NCBI GenBank assembly: GCA_030151145.1
Contig: JASLEL010000085.1
Span: 1-22,908 of the forward strand
Reading direction: 5' to 3'
From: Aquirhabdus sp.
GTDB taxonomy: Bacteria; Pseudomonadota; Gammaproteobacteria; Pseudomonadales; Moraxellaceae
DNA: 22,908 nt
Of the stretch, positions 14,174 through 21,784 are shown in pieces. The notes under the pieces are model-generated. The model was not told where the DNA came from, searched no databases, and saw only the letters and a program-made list of their open reading frames with translations. Position 1 is the first letter of the stretch. Every line of letters starts with the position of its first letter. Made by a program: the position numbers and the translations under genes.

Positions 14174-14339
14174 GATGATGCTCCGTTAGTCGCTCTTGGC
14201 GATCTGAACAGGCGCTCGGGGCGCTCCACACATTAATGATTTTGCAGCGAGGGCATTTGATCTCGATATTTGCCTTGCGGTCGATATGCCCTAACAACTT
14301 GCTGCATCCACTACAGCGCAGGGCAATCTTGGGTTGTAT
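14157..14339 (-). CDS. Com-like zinc-finger protein, apparent AUA start
   Basis: 60 residues with two CxxC knuckles, C9-S-G-C12 and C29-P-R-C32, in the pattern RCSGCSKLLGHIDRKANIEI then KCPRCKIINVW, the arrangement of phage Mu Com (62 aa). Com binds RNA and activates translation of the overlapping mom DNA-modification gene. Here the ORF overlaps the downstream methyltransferase start by 17 nt, as com overlaps mom. The frame has no ATG, GTG or TTG between the upstream TGA (14390-14388) and the first knuckle. A strong AGGAG lies exactly 7 nt before ATA at 14339, overlapping the gpS stop, so AUA seems to be the start. CTG at codon 7 is poorly spaced. Confidence 0.8.
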   Translation of the reverse strand: MQPKIALRCSGCSKLLGHIDRKANIEIKCPRCKIINVWSAPSACSDRQERLTEHHRGEAS

Positions 14340-14349
14340 AGCGGGTCTC

Positions 14350-14787
14350 CTAAGGTAGGGTGAGTGACTGGACGATGGTTTCCTCGATCAGGGTGATGTC
14401 GTCCGGGGAAAATCCGAGCAGCTCGCGCCGTGGATAGTGATAGGGTTTGGCCCGGATAGTCGGCTGCTGAATCCGGCCCTCTTGATGGACCAGCATCTTG
14501 CGGCCGAGCCGGTCATAGATCCCGACTGCGGCCATGCTGTCGGTTGATTCGGATCTGACGTAGGGTCCGAGCTTCTTGAACATGAGCCCGCGACGCTTGA
14601 GTAGACGCTGCTCGCGCTTACGATTGACGAAGGCGTTGCCATCTGGATCGATGTTGCGACGGATGCGGTCACGATTGCGCGTTCGCAGCTTGGTTGCGAT
14701 GGTCCGCATGAGCTTGCGCCGCTCGGTCACTGTCAGTGCTTCGGTGAGGTGTTGGGTCGCATGTGAAAGCGGGGCAAGGATATCCAT
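14350..14787 (-). CDS. S: Tail completion protein S
   Basis: 145 residues, P2 gpS (150 aa) family, virion morphogenesis. Basic N-terminal half (RRKLMRTIATKLRTRNRDRI), IDPDGNAFVNRKR, a central RGLMFKKLGPYVRSE and the conserved YHYPRRELLGFSPDDITLIE near the C-terminus. The start ATG 14787 has GAGG 5 nt upstream. In P2 S is followed by V; here the Com-like/methyltransferase pair and the fibre cassette are inserted between them. Confidence 0.92.
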   Translation of the reverse strand: MDILAPLSHATQHLTEALTVTERRKLMRTIATKLRTRNRDRIRRNIDPDGNAFVNRKREQRLLKRRGLMFKKLGPYVRSESTDSMAAVGIYDRLGRKMLVHQEGRIQQPTIRAKPYHYPRRELLGFSPDDITLIEETIVQSLTLP

Positions 14788-14794
14788 AATGACC

Positions 14795-15184
14795 TCAGCA
14801 GCCAGGATTAACGAACTGACCTAAGGCCTCATCCCATACCGGCATGGAGCAGACCGTGGCACCGTTTGGACCATCAACGACTTGATCCTCCATCGGGATA
14901 TCGATCTCGAGGTCGTAGGTCTCTGAATCCACCACTTCACACTCGAAGCTAAGAACCGGTATCAATGTAGGCTCGATGAGTCGACCGGTGGAGCGTAGCC
15001 ATTGCTTGACCAGACTCAGAACATCAAACGGCAGGCATCGGAAGTCGATGAACAGCAGCCGCACCGTATAGTGGATCTTGCCGTCGGTATCCTTACCATT
15101 CACGACACTCACAAAAAACTTGTCATCGGTCAGACCTTTGATCCGCTGAGTGAGGTAATCACGCAATTCGATGAGATGCTGCAT
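14795..15184 (-). CDS. R: Tail completion protein R
   Basis: 129 residues, P2 gpR family: an N-terminal HLIELRDYLTQRIKGLTDDK helix, IDFRCLPFDVLSLVKQWLRS in the middle, then LSFECEVVDSETYDLEIDIP. GpR acts with S in joining head and tail. The SD GGAG 5 nt before ATG 15184 lies in the last codons of the endolysin. Confidence 0.9.
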   Translation of the reverse strand: MQHLIELRDYLTQRIKGLTDDKFFVSVVNGKDTDGKIHYTVRLLFIDFRCLPFDVLSLVKQWLRSTGRLIEPTLIPVLSFECEVVDSETYDLEIDIPMEDQVVDGPNGATVCSMPVWDEALGQFVNPGC

Positions 15185-15185
15185 A

Positions 15186-15668
15186 TCAGCTCCGAGATGG
15201 CGTGACCGGAGTCAGGAATAAGGCGCGCTCTTTGGCACGTCTGGAGACCAAGCCGGGGAGCTTGAGGCCACCACCATAAACCCATTTAGAAAACTCATCG
15301 GCAGCAAGGGCGAAGTTGCCTAGATTGAGCATGCGGAGTAGGGTGGATGGCTTTCCGTTGGCCAACTGGATAATGCCGTCCTTTTTGGATGATCCGTGGC
15401 CGACGTTGAACACGATACTCACCAGGGCATCGAATTGGTTTTGATTGAGCGGTACCTTGACTGCTGCGTTGATGTAACCCTCGGCCGTGGCCAGATCCTT
15501 CTGGAGCAGCTGCTCGGCCTGTAGCTTGGTGATCGATTGCCCGGTATGAACATCAGGGCCAGTATGGCCATATCCGATTGTGGGGATGCCCAACGGATCA
15601 AGATAGGTTTTAAGGCGTAGATCTTCACAGCCGATGATGAGGTTAATACCGTTGGCGGAGGTTTTCAC
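15186..15668 (-). CDS. Endolysin, GH24 muramidase (T4 lysozyme-like)
   Basis: 160 residues. The catalytic triad is visible as E15, D24 and T30 in EDLRLKTYLDPLGIPTIGYG, with exactly the E-9-D-6-T spacing of T4 lysozyme (11/20/26). The LNQNQFDALVSIVFNVG motif and a C-terminal LPGLVSRRAKERALF are typical of phage GH24 enzymes. It cleaves peptidoglycan. There is no signal peptide or SAR anchor, so export should depend on a holin from the neighbouring membrane ORFs. The start is GTG 15668, with AGGA about 6 nt upstream; it overlaps the previous gene by 26 bp. Confidence 0.93.
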   Translation of the reverse strand: MKTSANGINLIIGCEDLRLKTYLDPLGIPTIGYGHTGPDVHTGQSITKLQAEQLLQKDLATAEGYINAAVKVPLNQNQFDALVSIVFNVGHGSSKKDGIIQLANGKPSTLLRMLNLGNFALAADEFSKWVYGGGLKLPGLVSRRAKERALFLTPVTPSRS

Positions 15669-15945
15669 GATGAGTCCTTTTGAATTTGGCGATCTTGAGA
15701 TAGCGATTGGTCACCCAGATCAGATAGAAGGCAGTGAATACCCGAAACCCGACCGTCACAAAGTGATTCAGGTGATGATCGAGGCCGTCGATCAGCGCGC
15801 CGGCGGCCAGAATGCCGAACATCCCCGCCACGACCTCGATATAAGGTGGCGGCGTGATCCGGGGGTGTAGGACGATCAGGAAACAACTACCGATGATCAC
15901 GATGAGGCTGATCAGGTTGATCCAGTACAGGTAGATATTGATCAT
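15643..15945 (-). CDS. Small membrane protein, holin or antiholin candidate
   Basis: 100 residues with three predicted membrane segments (about 6-27 NLISLIVIIGSCFLIVL, 36-54 VVAGMFGILAAGALIDGL, 64-84 VTVGFRVFTAFYLIWV) and a basic C-terminal tail (KIAKFKRTHRENLRQRY). This is holin-like architecture. Its start overlaps the upstream stop (ATGA) and its end overlaps the endolysin. Which of the two membrane proteins forms the lethal hole cannot be told from sequence. Confidence 0.7.
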   Translation of the reverse strand: MINIYLYWINLISLIVIIGSCFLIVLHPRITPPPYIEVVAGMFGILAAGALIDGLDHHLNHFVTVGFRVFTAFYLIWVTNRYLKIAKFKRTHRENLRQRY

Positions 15946-16253
15946 TTTTCAATTTCCCCTAGCTTCTTGACCAGCATGCCGCGCATCCAGTTGAGCAGCA
16001 GCTCGGCCGTAGATTTCCCGATCGCTCCAAGCATGAATCCAAAAACCTCCATCGACTTACCACCTGCGATCAGGTTGGAGACGGGCTCGGCCAGAGCAAT
16101 ACACAGGATGAAGCCGGCACCGAAACCGATGAAGCGATCCTTGAGTCGATCCTCACTCAGAAGAGCATTGAGCGTTGCTCCGAGCAGGCCCATGCCGACG
16201 AGTCCGAGGTGTTTGCTAAGCCAGACCAGCAGGGCGCTAATGATGTTGTCCAT
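15942..16253 (-). CDS. Small membrane protein, holin candidate
   Basis: 103 residues. Hydrophobic stretches lie at about 5-32 (LVWLSKHLGLVGMGLLGATL), 41-63 (FIGFGAGFILCIALAEPVS) and 70-90 (VFGFMLGAIGKSTAELLLNW), with a charged C-terminal MLVKKLGEIEK. It occupies the holin position after gpX as in many P2-like phages. The start ATG 16253 has GAGG 5 nt upstream. The pair with the next gene suggests holin plus antiholin. Confidence 0.75.
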   Translation of the reverse strand: MDNIISALLVWLSKHLGLVGMGLLGATLNALLSEDRLKDRFIGFGAGFILCIALAEPVSNLIAGGKSMEVFGFMLGAIGKSTAELLLNWMRGMLVKKLGEIEK

Positions 16254-16266
16254 AGTTTCCTCTGTG

Positions 16267-16479
16267 TTAATCCCAAAGGTTCAGCGCTTGACGCTGGATC
16301 GATTGGGTCGGCTGGTCGGGAATGGTGATCGCCGAGTTGATCGGCAGAATCACGGATGAGCTGAATCCGGGATTTGCTGCCAACAACTGCGGGAGCATGG
16401 CCACTGAGTCGCCGGTGTAGTAGCGATAGGCGATATCGTCAATCGTGTCGCCAGCTATCGAGTAAATGACCCTACTCAT
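16267..16479 (-). CDS. X: Tail protein X (LysM-like)
   Basis: 70 residues, P2 gpX size (67). It is a single LysM-like domain: YSIAGDTIDDIAYRYYTG, then LPQLLAANPGFSSSVILPIN. GpX is a small tail protein of P2-like phages. The start overlaps the gpL stop (ATGA), with GAGG 5 nt upstream. Confidence 0.93.
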   Translation of the reverse strand: MSRVIYSIAGDTIDDIAYRYYTGDSVAMLPQLLAANPGFSSSVILPINSAITIPDQPTQSIQRQALNLWD

Positions 16480-16913
16480 ATCAGCCTCACACGGTTGCGC
16501 GGGATATTGCGCAAGGCGGCGATACAGTGATTGACGACACGTCGCATACGTTGTGGTTTATCCACGATGCTGACCTGTTTTTCGTCGCGGGTGCGGCCAT
16601 TCGAGGCGGTATCGTAATCTACGTACTGCTCGGAGAACATGGCGCTGGCTTCATGCAGGACTGCTCGAATATAGAGCCGCTTTTGCAGGTCATTGAGAGC
16701 GATAGGAGTCGTTGCCATGACGGTGCTATTGATGAAGTCAACGAGCTCTGCGTTGACTTCATCGTAGGCGTTGGCAATCAGGGATTGCAGTCTGTCACTG
16801 CCGATAGACTGATCCACACGCATATTTAGCGTGAGATCGCCGGTACTGACGCCTGGCAATCCAGTGATTGGATTAGGGCAGTCAATCGGATCTATCGGGG
16901 CAGTGACCAGCAT
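16476..16913 (-). CDS. L: Head completion/stabilisation protein L
   Basis: 145 residues, P2 gpL family. DLTLNMRVDQSIGSDRLQSL near the N-terminus, LNDLQKRLYIRAVLHEASAM in the middle and RRVVNHCIAALRNIPRNRVR at the C-terminus agree with the family. It closes the capsid at the portal vertex after packaging. The start ATG 16913 has AGGTG 4 nt upstream, in the gap after M. Confidence 0.92.
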   Translation of the reverse strand: MLVTAPIDPIDCPNPITGLPGVSTGDLTLNMRVDQSIGSDRLQSLIANAYDEVNAELVDFINSTVMATTPIALNDLQKRLYIRAVLHEASAMFSEQYVDYDTASNGRTRDEKQVSIVDKPQRMRRVVNHCIAALRNIPRNRVRLI

Positions 16914-16921
16914 AGATCACC

Positions 16922-17794
16922 TTATTGAGAAACGACTGTGGGTGCTGCCTGCGCAGCAGGATCTGCTGCTGTATCTGGCGTGACAGGTTGGACGGTGGAC
17001 GCAGGATCTGTAGATGCCGGGGCATCTCCAGCCTGCGAGCCGTCCAGGGTGTCGGGAGCCGACGCTGTAGCAGCTGCCTTGATGACGCGCTGCAATCCTT
17101 CAATCAGTTTTTTGACGCCACACGACGGATCAAGGCGTAAGGCAATCTCATAGGCTGCTTTGGCATCTGAGGGGCGGTCTGCTGCCAGCGCATAGCCATA
17201 GGCTTTATAAATCTTGGCGCGTACCTGGTCTGGCATATCCTGCGATTTGACCAGGGCAATCGCCTTCTCGATGGTCTCTATATGAGCCTGCGGATTGGTT
17301 TGCAGGCCGATAACACCTTCGGCCAGCTCCTCAGTGAATACGGTGGCCAGAGTACGCTCGTAGGGAGCGGGCATGACCATATCGTTCAGCAGGGCATGAT
17401 CGGCGATCTGCAGGGCCAGCGCGAAATCTTGAGTGTCCAGAGCCCAGACCATCAGCGTGACCAGCACGTCGTTTTGTGGTGCCGGCGATACGGTCAAAGT
17501 GCCCTCGATGTAAGGCAGGTAGGCAGGCAGCATTTCCGCCTTGAGTGCGATCTTGGCCTGTTTGGACTGGATTTGCTTGAGGCGCTGCATATCGGCAAAG
17601 AGGCGCAGATCGATGTGCTCTTTGACCGGGGCGGGCTGATAAGCATCTTCGAGCGATGGTGCAGGGGCGACCTGACCAGTACGGAAACGCAGGATGTCGG
17701 CTTTTTGCTTGTCCAGATCCGCTTTACGCTGGGCAGACTTCTCGGCAGTTTTGCGCTCTAAGTGCGCCTGCATGGAGTTGATTTTTTGGCTCAT
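16922..17794 (-). CDS. M: Terminase small/endonuclease subunit M
   Basis: 290 residues, longer than P2 gpM (247) owing to an Ala/Pro/Thr-rich low-complexity C-terminal tail (about 240-290, ASAPDTLDGSQAGDAPASTD). The core shows a polar N-terminal helix (ERKTAEKSAQRKADLDKQKA), DLRLFADMQRLKQIQSKQ, LVTLMVWALDTQDFALALQI and AKAAYEIALRLDPSCGVKKL, the order of the family. With P it recognises and cuts cos. The start ATG 17794 has GGAAAGG upstream. It follows the capsid gene after a hairpin. Confidence 0.9.
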   Translation of the reverse strand: MSQKINSMQAHLERKTAEKSAQRKADLDKQKADILRFRTGQVAPAPSLEDAYQPAPVKEHIDLRLFADMQRLKQIQSKQAKIALKAEMLPAYLPYIEGTLTVSPAPQNDVLVTLMVWALDTQDFALALQIADHALLNDMVMPAPYERTLATVFTEELAEGVIGLQTNPQAHIETIEKAIALVKSQDMPDQVRAKIYKAYGYALAADRPSDAKAAYEIALRLDPSCGVKKLIEGLQRVIKAAATASAPDTLDGSQAGDAPASTDPASTVQPVTPDTAADPAAQAAPTVVSQ

Positions 17795-17830
17795 GACCTT
17801 TCCAGATGTGTAGATGGTTTAACGTGGAAA

Positions 17831-17851
17831 GGAGACCGGTACCCGGTCTCC
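17831..17851 (-). terminator. GC-rich hairpin after the capsid gene
   Basis: A perfect 9-bp stem (GGAGACCGG with CCGGTCTCC) around a 3-nt loop lies 9 bp after the capsid stop codon and is followed on the - strand by only TTTCC. The short T-run makes it a weak terminator. It may let the capsid mRNA accumulate by partial termination or protect its 3' end. Confidence 0.6.
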
Positions 17852-17859
17852 GGGTCGGA

Positions 17860-18891
17860 TTACAGCAGTTCGATGTTTTCGATCAATGCTGCGCGTTGAT
17901 AGTTCTCAACGACATAGCACTCGTCTACAGACTGGTAGTCTGCGTAACGATCGAGATGAGGCTCATCCACAATCCGGCGGCGGATCGTACCTTCCTGCAG
18001 GTAGATAGACAGATTTTTCGGATTGGTGATGAGGATCTTGTTTGCAGGCATCCACGGGACGATCTCAACTGGCAGCGTACCCAGCACGCGATTTTTATAA
18101 ATGGTTCGTGCATAGTTTTGGTTGATTGGATCGAATGGCGTGTTCAGCAGAGGTAGGTATTTTTCAACCAGCATGCCACGGCCGCAGATGGCGGTCAGAT
18201 CAGGATCGTCACGGTATTGATACGCGATCAGGTTTTCTACAGCACCCTGTACAAGACCATCCAGTGTCTGGAACTCCTGACCGGCACCGACTTTCAGCTC
18301 GTACTGATTGGTCTGGGCATTGAGCACGCCTTCATAGGTGCGCTCGGGAGCCCAAGTGCGGATTTTCTGCAGCCAGCCTATATTTACGTCTTCCAGATTC
18401 GGATTGGCCACGCGGTCAGATGTAGCGGCACGCGACACACCATTAAATCCAATACGGAGTTTGTCCTGGGCGATGGCCTTAACGACCATGGCTTGCAGCA
18501 TGGTGGCAAATTCAGGGATATGTGACCAGGCATCCAGAAAGTTGTACGGGTAGGCGACGTCGTAATCGGTCTGAGCACACAGATAGGTGTCGATATCTTC
18601 CAAAGCACCAACTACTACGGGCTGACGCCAATTGTTTTGCGAGGTGGCATTGGTTTTGGCGATAGTGGTGCCGACATCCATCTGGATTTTTTCGCCTTGG
18701 GCGTTTTTGACGGTGATGACATTGACCTTTGCCAAAAAATCAACAGCTAACTGATACGCCTGCACGATGCGTTGTTGTGGGGCAGGTGCAACATTAAAAG
18801 CTTGTCGTGTGTCCGATACGCCGTTCAACTTGGCAATATGTGCCATGTAGCGTTGAAATTGAACAGCGGTGTGTTGGGAGAGTGCGTACAT
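17860..18891 (-). CDS. N: Major capsid protein N
   Basis: 343 residues, P2 gpN (357) family. The N-terminal MYALSQHTAVQFQRYMAHIA is followed by RIVQAYQLAVDFLAKVNVI, then YPYNFLDAWSHIPEF, IGFNGVSRAATSDRVANPNL, EDVNIGWLQKIRTWAPERTY and a C-terminal DYQSVDECYVVENYQRAALI. It builds the icosahedral shell and is usually processed at the N-terminus by gpO. The start ATG 18891 has AGGA 8 nt upstream. Confidence 0.96.
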   Translation of the reverse strand: MYALSQHTAVQFQRYMAHIAKLNGVSDTRQAFNVAPAPQQRIVQAYQLAVDFLAKVNVITVKNAQGEKIQMDVGTTIAKTNATSQNNWRQPVVVGALEDIDTYLCAQTDYDVAYPYNFLDAWSHIPEFATMLQAMVVKAIAQDKLRIGFNGVSRAATSDRVANPNLEDVNIGWLQKIRTWAPERTYEGVLNAQTNQYELKVGAGQEFQTLDGLVQGAVENLIAYQYRDDPDLTAICGRGMLVEKYLPLLNTPFDPINQNYARTIYKNRVLGTLPVEIVPWMPANKILITNPKNLSIYLQEGTIRRRIVDEPHLDRYADYQSVDECYVVENYQRAALIENIELL

Positions 18892-18936
18892 ATCTTGTGT
18901 CCTGTTCTATCCGATGAGTGGGGTGCCGTGTTTGAG

Positions 18937-19875
18937 TTAGAACGACGGCAATGCCGGGCCACCACCGGTGACGGCAGGTGGAACTCCATTGGCTGGAGTG
19001 TTGCTGAGTGCCTGAGTGAGTCCACCGATTGCCGCCAGCAGGTCTTTCATCGTGGGTTCAGTCGGTTCGGTTTGTGTGGTTTGTGCTGGTGGCTGGGCCG
19101 TTACTGGTGGATTGGCCGATTGGTTCTGTTGGCCTTCCTGCAGATCCGCCTTGATGTCATCAGCCACTTGCTTTTCGACCTTATCGAGACGTTTGGCCAT
19201 GTCGCCAAGGGTGGTGGCGAGCGATTTCATGGAATCCGCGATAACCGTGACTGCGTCTGCAGTGGCTTTCAGCAGCTCCGGAGATTGTGTTTGTTCCGCT
19301 GCCGGCGAATCAGTTTTGCCAGTGACAATGGCTGTGAGCTTTTCAAGCAAGGTCTTTTCGACGACTGCCTGATTTTGTTGCTGGTTTTGTGTTGGTTGAC
19401 TCATGATGAAAATCTCCGTCGACGGATGTGTATGCAGGGTTTGTCCGCCTGCTGTGAATTTGAGGGGTTGAGTACCGAGTGAGGCTGGGTTGTCCGTCAT
19501 GGCGAGACCGACCTGATATGCACGGCCGGTACCGGAAAAATCACGGATGAATTCAATGGATGGATAGAGTTTCTGACCGGCCTTGTTCATGACTTGCAAA
19601 TTGGGGAGTGCGCTGATTGTGTTGTACAGACAGGCCCGACCATCTTCGATTGCATAGTCAGCCAGAACGACGTCGCCGTAGGCATTGAAGGGCGGCTCAG
19701 GGGAATAGCCGGCAATGTGCTCGACGTTGATCCGAGCGCCATAGGTCACGGGGTTGTAGGTTTCTGCAATGTCGACGATTTCCTGCCGAGTGAGGACGCG
19801 ACCATCCACGGTCTGACCTTCACGCGCAACACGAAAGCGCTTGATTACACGTCCTTCTCCACCGAGCTCCGGCAT
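18937..19875 (-). CDS. O: Capsid scaffold and maturation protease O
   Basis: 312 residues. The protease domain (about 1-150) shows the triad positions known for P2 gpO: D24 (TVDGRV), H53 (NVEHIAGY) and S106 (LYPSIEF); P2 uses D19, H48 and S107. The middle is a long helical region (KATADAVTVIADSMKSLATT, MAKRLDKVEKQVADDIKADL) that acts as scaffold, joined by Gln/Pro/Thr-rich linkers to a short C-terminus. It shapes the prohead, then cleaves itself and N. The start ATG 19875 opens the leftward late operon, with the activator dyad centred 86 nt upstream. Confidence 0.95.
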   Translation of the reverse strand: MPELGGEGRVIKRFRVAREGQTVDGRVLTRQEIVDIAETYNPVTYGARINVEHIAGYSPEPPFNAYGDVVLADYAIEDGRACLYNTISALPNLQVMNKAGQKLYPSIEFIRDFSGTGRAYQVGLAMTDNPASLGTQPLKFTAGGQTLHTHPSTEIFIMSQPTQNQQQNQAVVEKTLLEKLTAIVTGKTDSPAAEQTQSPELLKATADAVTVIADSMKSLATTLGDMAKRLDKVEKQVADDIKADLQEGQQNQSANPPVTAQPPAQTTQTEPTEPTMKDLLAAIGGLTQALSNTPANGVPPAVTGGGPALPSF

Positions 19876-19949
19876 AAGTCACTCCACCACAAAAATAATC
19901 TTCTGGGTGCAGTCTGGAGATGTGGGGGAGATAGTCGCAACAAAGGGCT

Positions 19950-19972
19950 TTACGCTTAACCTGTAACCGTAA
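19950..19972. promoter_or_regulatory. Putative late-activator operator between O and P
   Basis: TTACG-N13-CGTAA, inner bases TTA-N5-TAA. It lies in the 142-bp divergent gap, centred 86 nt from the O start and 57 nt from the P start. P2 has divergent Ogr-dependent promoters in this same gap. I see no good -35 or -10 hexamers, as expected for activator-dependent promoters. No P2-type TGT-N12-ACA element was found here. Confidence 0.75.
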
Positions 19973-20017
19973 TCCTGATGAGGCAGGGATGGGGAGTCGG
20001 GTCGTTAGAGTAGCAGC

Positions 20018-21784
20018 ATGAAAACAATGCTCTCTGATGCCCTTACCAATCGCCAGCATGGCCGTCTGCTGTTTGCCCAAGGCATGCAGCTCAACGAGAT
20101 CGCCCGTGCGCTGGGCGAAAATGCCACGACGGTGCGCAGCTGGAAAAACCGGGATGGATGGAAACTCGCCGATATCTACGATGATGTAGTGCTGGGTCTC
20201 CGAGCCAGAATACTGACCTTGATCGGGATGGAACGCAAGGGGAATGCCGAATACAAGGAGCTGGATGCACTACTGCGGGGGCTGGAGCGGACCGCTCGGA
20301 TAGACCGATATCGGAATGGCGGAAATGAGACGGATCTCAATCCGAACATCGCTAAACGTAATGCAGGGCCCAAGAAGAAAAAACTTAAAAACGAGATTAC
20401 CCAGGAACAGCTCGACAAGCTCGAAGAGGCTTTCTTGGCCAAGATATTCGAGTATCAAAAAGAGTGGGTTGATACGGTGGCCAAAAGCCGGATATTCATG
20501 CTGCTCAAGAGTCGGCAGATCGGCGCAACCAATACTTTTGCCGAATGGGCGCTGATCGATGCCTTGAAAACCGGTAATAACAAGATTTTCATGTCGGCGT
20601 CAAAAGCTCAGGCTTATCAATTCATCGAATACATCAAGGCCTTTGCTCTGGAGGTCATCGGTATCGAGCTGACTGGAGATCCGCTGGTACTGAATGGGCC
20701 AAACGGGCAAGTAACGCTCTACTATCTGGGCACCAATGCCAAAACAGCCCAAGGCCGTCACGGCGATACCATCATGGACGAATTCATGTGGATCGCTAGC
20801 TTTGCAACTTTCCGCAAAGTCGCATCCGGCATGGCTTCGCAGAAGAAATACCGCCAGATCTATCTATCGACCCCTTCCAGCATACTTCACGATGCCTATA
20901 AGTTCTGGGCCGGTACCGACGGCAATCGTAAAAATCCGATCGAGATTGATCTCAGCCATGCTGCGCTGCAACGGCCGACAGTAGGACCTGACAAACGCAC
21001 CCGTCAGATGGTCACACTGGACGATGCCGAGGCGCGGGGATGTGATTTGTTTGATCGGGATGAGCTGCTGCTCGAATACTCTGATGATGAGTTCGATAAT
21101 TTGTTCCGTTGTATGTTCGTGGACGATAGCGGCTCATACTTCCCGCTGGCGGTACTCATGCCGAATACGGTGGACAGTTGGGAGATCTGGCACGACTTTA
21201 GCCCCTTCGGCTCCAAACCCTATGCCGGTGAGGTCTGGGTGGGATATGACCCATCATTTACCGGTGACAAGGCGGCGCTGGCCATCGTGGCGCCACCACA
21301 AAGCGCATATCAACCTTATCGGGTACTGGAAGTCTTATCGTTCGAAGGTTTACCTGCATTTATCCAGGCTGAGCACATCAAAAAAGTGTGTCAACGTTAT
21401 AACGTCACCTATATGGCCATCGATAATACAGGGAACGGGATCTCGGTGGCTGAACACGTTCAGAAGTTCTATCCGACATTGGTCCGGCTCAATTACAACG
21501 TCGAAATCAAAACCAAACTGGCACTCCGGGCAAAAGAGCTTTTCCAGCGCCGCCGGCTGCACTTCGATGCTGGTCGTGTCGATGTGGTCAAGTCTTTCCT
21601 CTCCATTAAACAGGCCCTTACTGGTAGTCAGAAGCAAATGACACTGGTGGCCTCCCGCAGCAAAGAAACTAGCCATGCCGATATGGCATGGGCAATCATG
21701 CATGCGCTCGAGCGCGCTCCGATCGCAGACAATCTCAATCCAGCCAACGGCGGCGCAGGCCGTGTCAAGGTGCTTTCATCATGA
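20018..21784 (+). CDS. P: Terminase large (ATPase) subunit P
   Basis: 588 residues, P2 gpP (590). An N-terminal helix-turn-helix (25-48, LNEIARALGENATTVRSWKN), a Lys-rich patch at 119-124, Walker A-like KSRQIGATN (164-172) and Walker B TIMDE (251-255) are visible. The nuclease domain has acidic motifs GYDPSFTGDKAALAIV, MAIDNTGNG and HADMAWAIMHAL. It pumps DNA into the prohead with M. The start ATG 20018 has only GAG 7 nt upstream. It is the first gene of the rightward operon. Confidence 0.96.
   Translation: MKTMLSDALTNRQHGRLLFAQGMQLNEIARALGENATTVRSWKNRDGWKLADIYDDVVLGLRARILTLIGMERKGNAEYKELDALLRGLERTARIDRYRNGGNETDLNPNIAKRNAGPKKKKLKNEITQEQLDKLEEAFLAKIFEYQKEWVDTVAKSRIFMLLKSRQIGATNTFAEWALIDALKTGNNKIFMSASKAQAYQFIEYIKAFALEVIGIELTGDPLVLNGPNGQVTLYYLGTNAKTAQGRHGDTIMDEFMWIASFATFRKVASGMASQKKYRQIYLSTPSSILHDAYKFWAGTDGNRKNPIEIDLSHAALQRPTVGPDKRTRQMVTLDDAEARGCDLFDRDELLLEYSDDEFDNLFRCMFVDDSGSYFPLAVLMPNTVDSWEIWHDFSPFGSKPYAGEVWVGYDPSFTGDKAALAIVAPPQSAYQPYRVLEVLSFEGLPAFIQAEHIKKVCQRYNVTYMAIDNTGNGISVAEHVQKFYPTLVRLNYNVEIKTKLALRAKELFQRRRLHFDAGRVDVVKSFLSIKQALTGSQKQMTLVASRSKETSHADMAWAIMHALERAPIADNLNPANGGAGRVKVLSS

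Noticed and set aside
17923..17945. CTACA-N13-CGTAA near the end of the capsid gene
   Set aside because: Only half of the dyad matches, the inner bases disagree, and it is within coding sequence.
19921..19942. TGT...ACA pair in the O/P gap as a P2-type Ogr site
   Set aside because: The spacing is 16 rather than 12, and a better conserved dyad lies beside it.
21688..21780. N-terminal extension of the portal to 21688
   Set aside because: The extension overlaps P by about 90 bases, while ATG 21781 overlapping the P stop matches the P2 Q start context.
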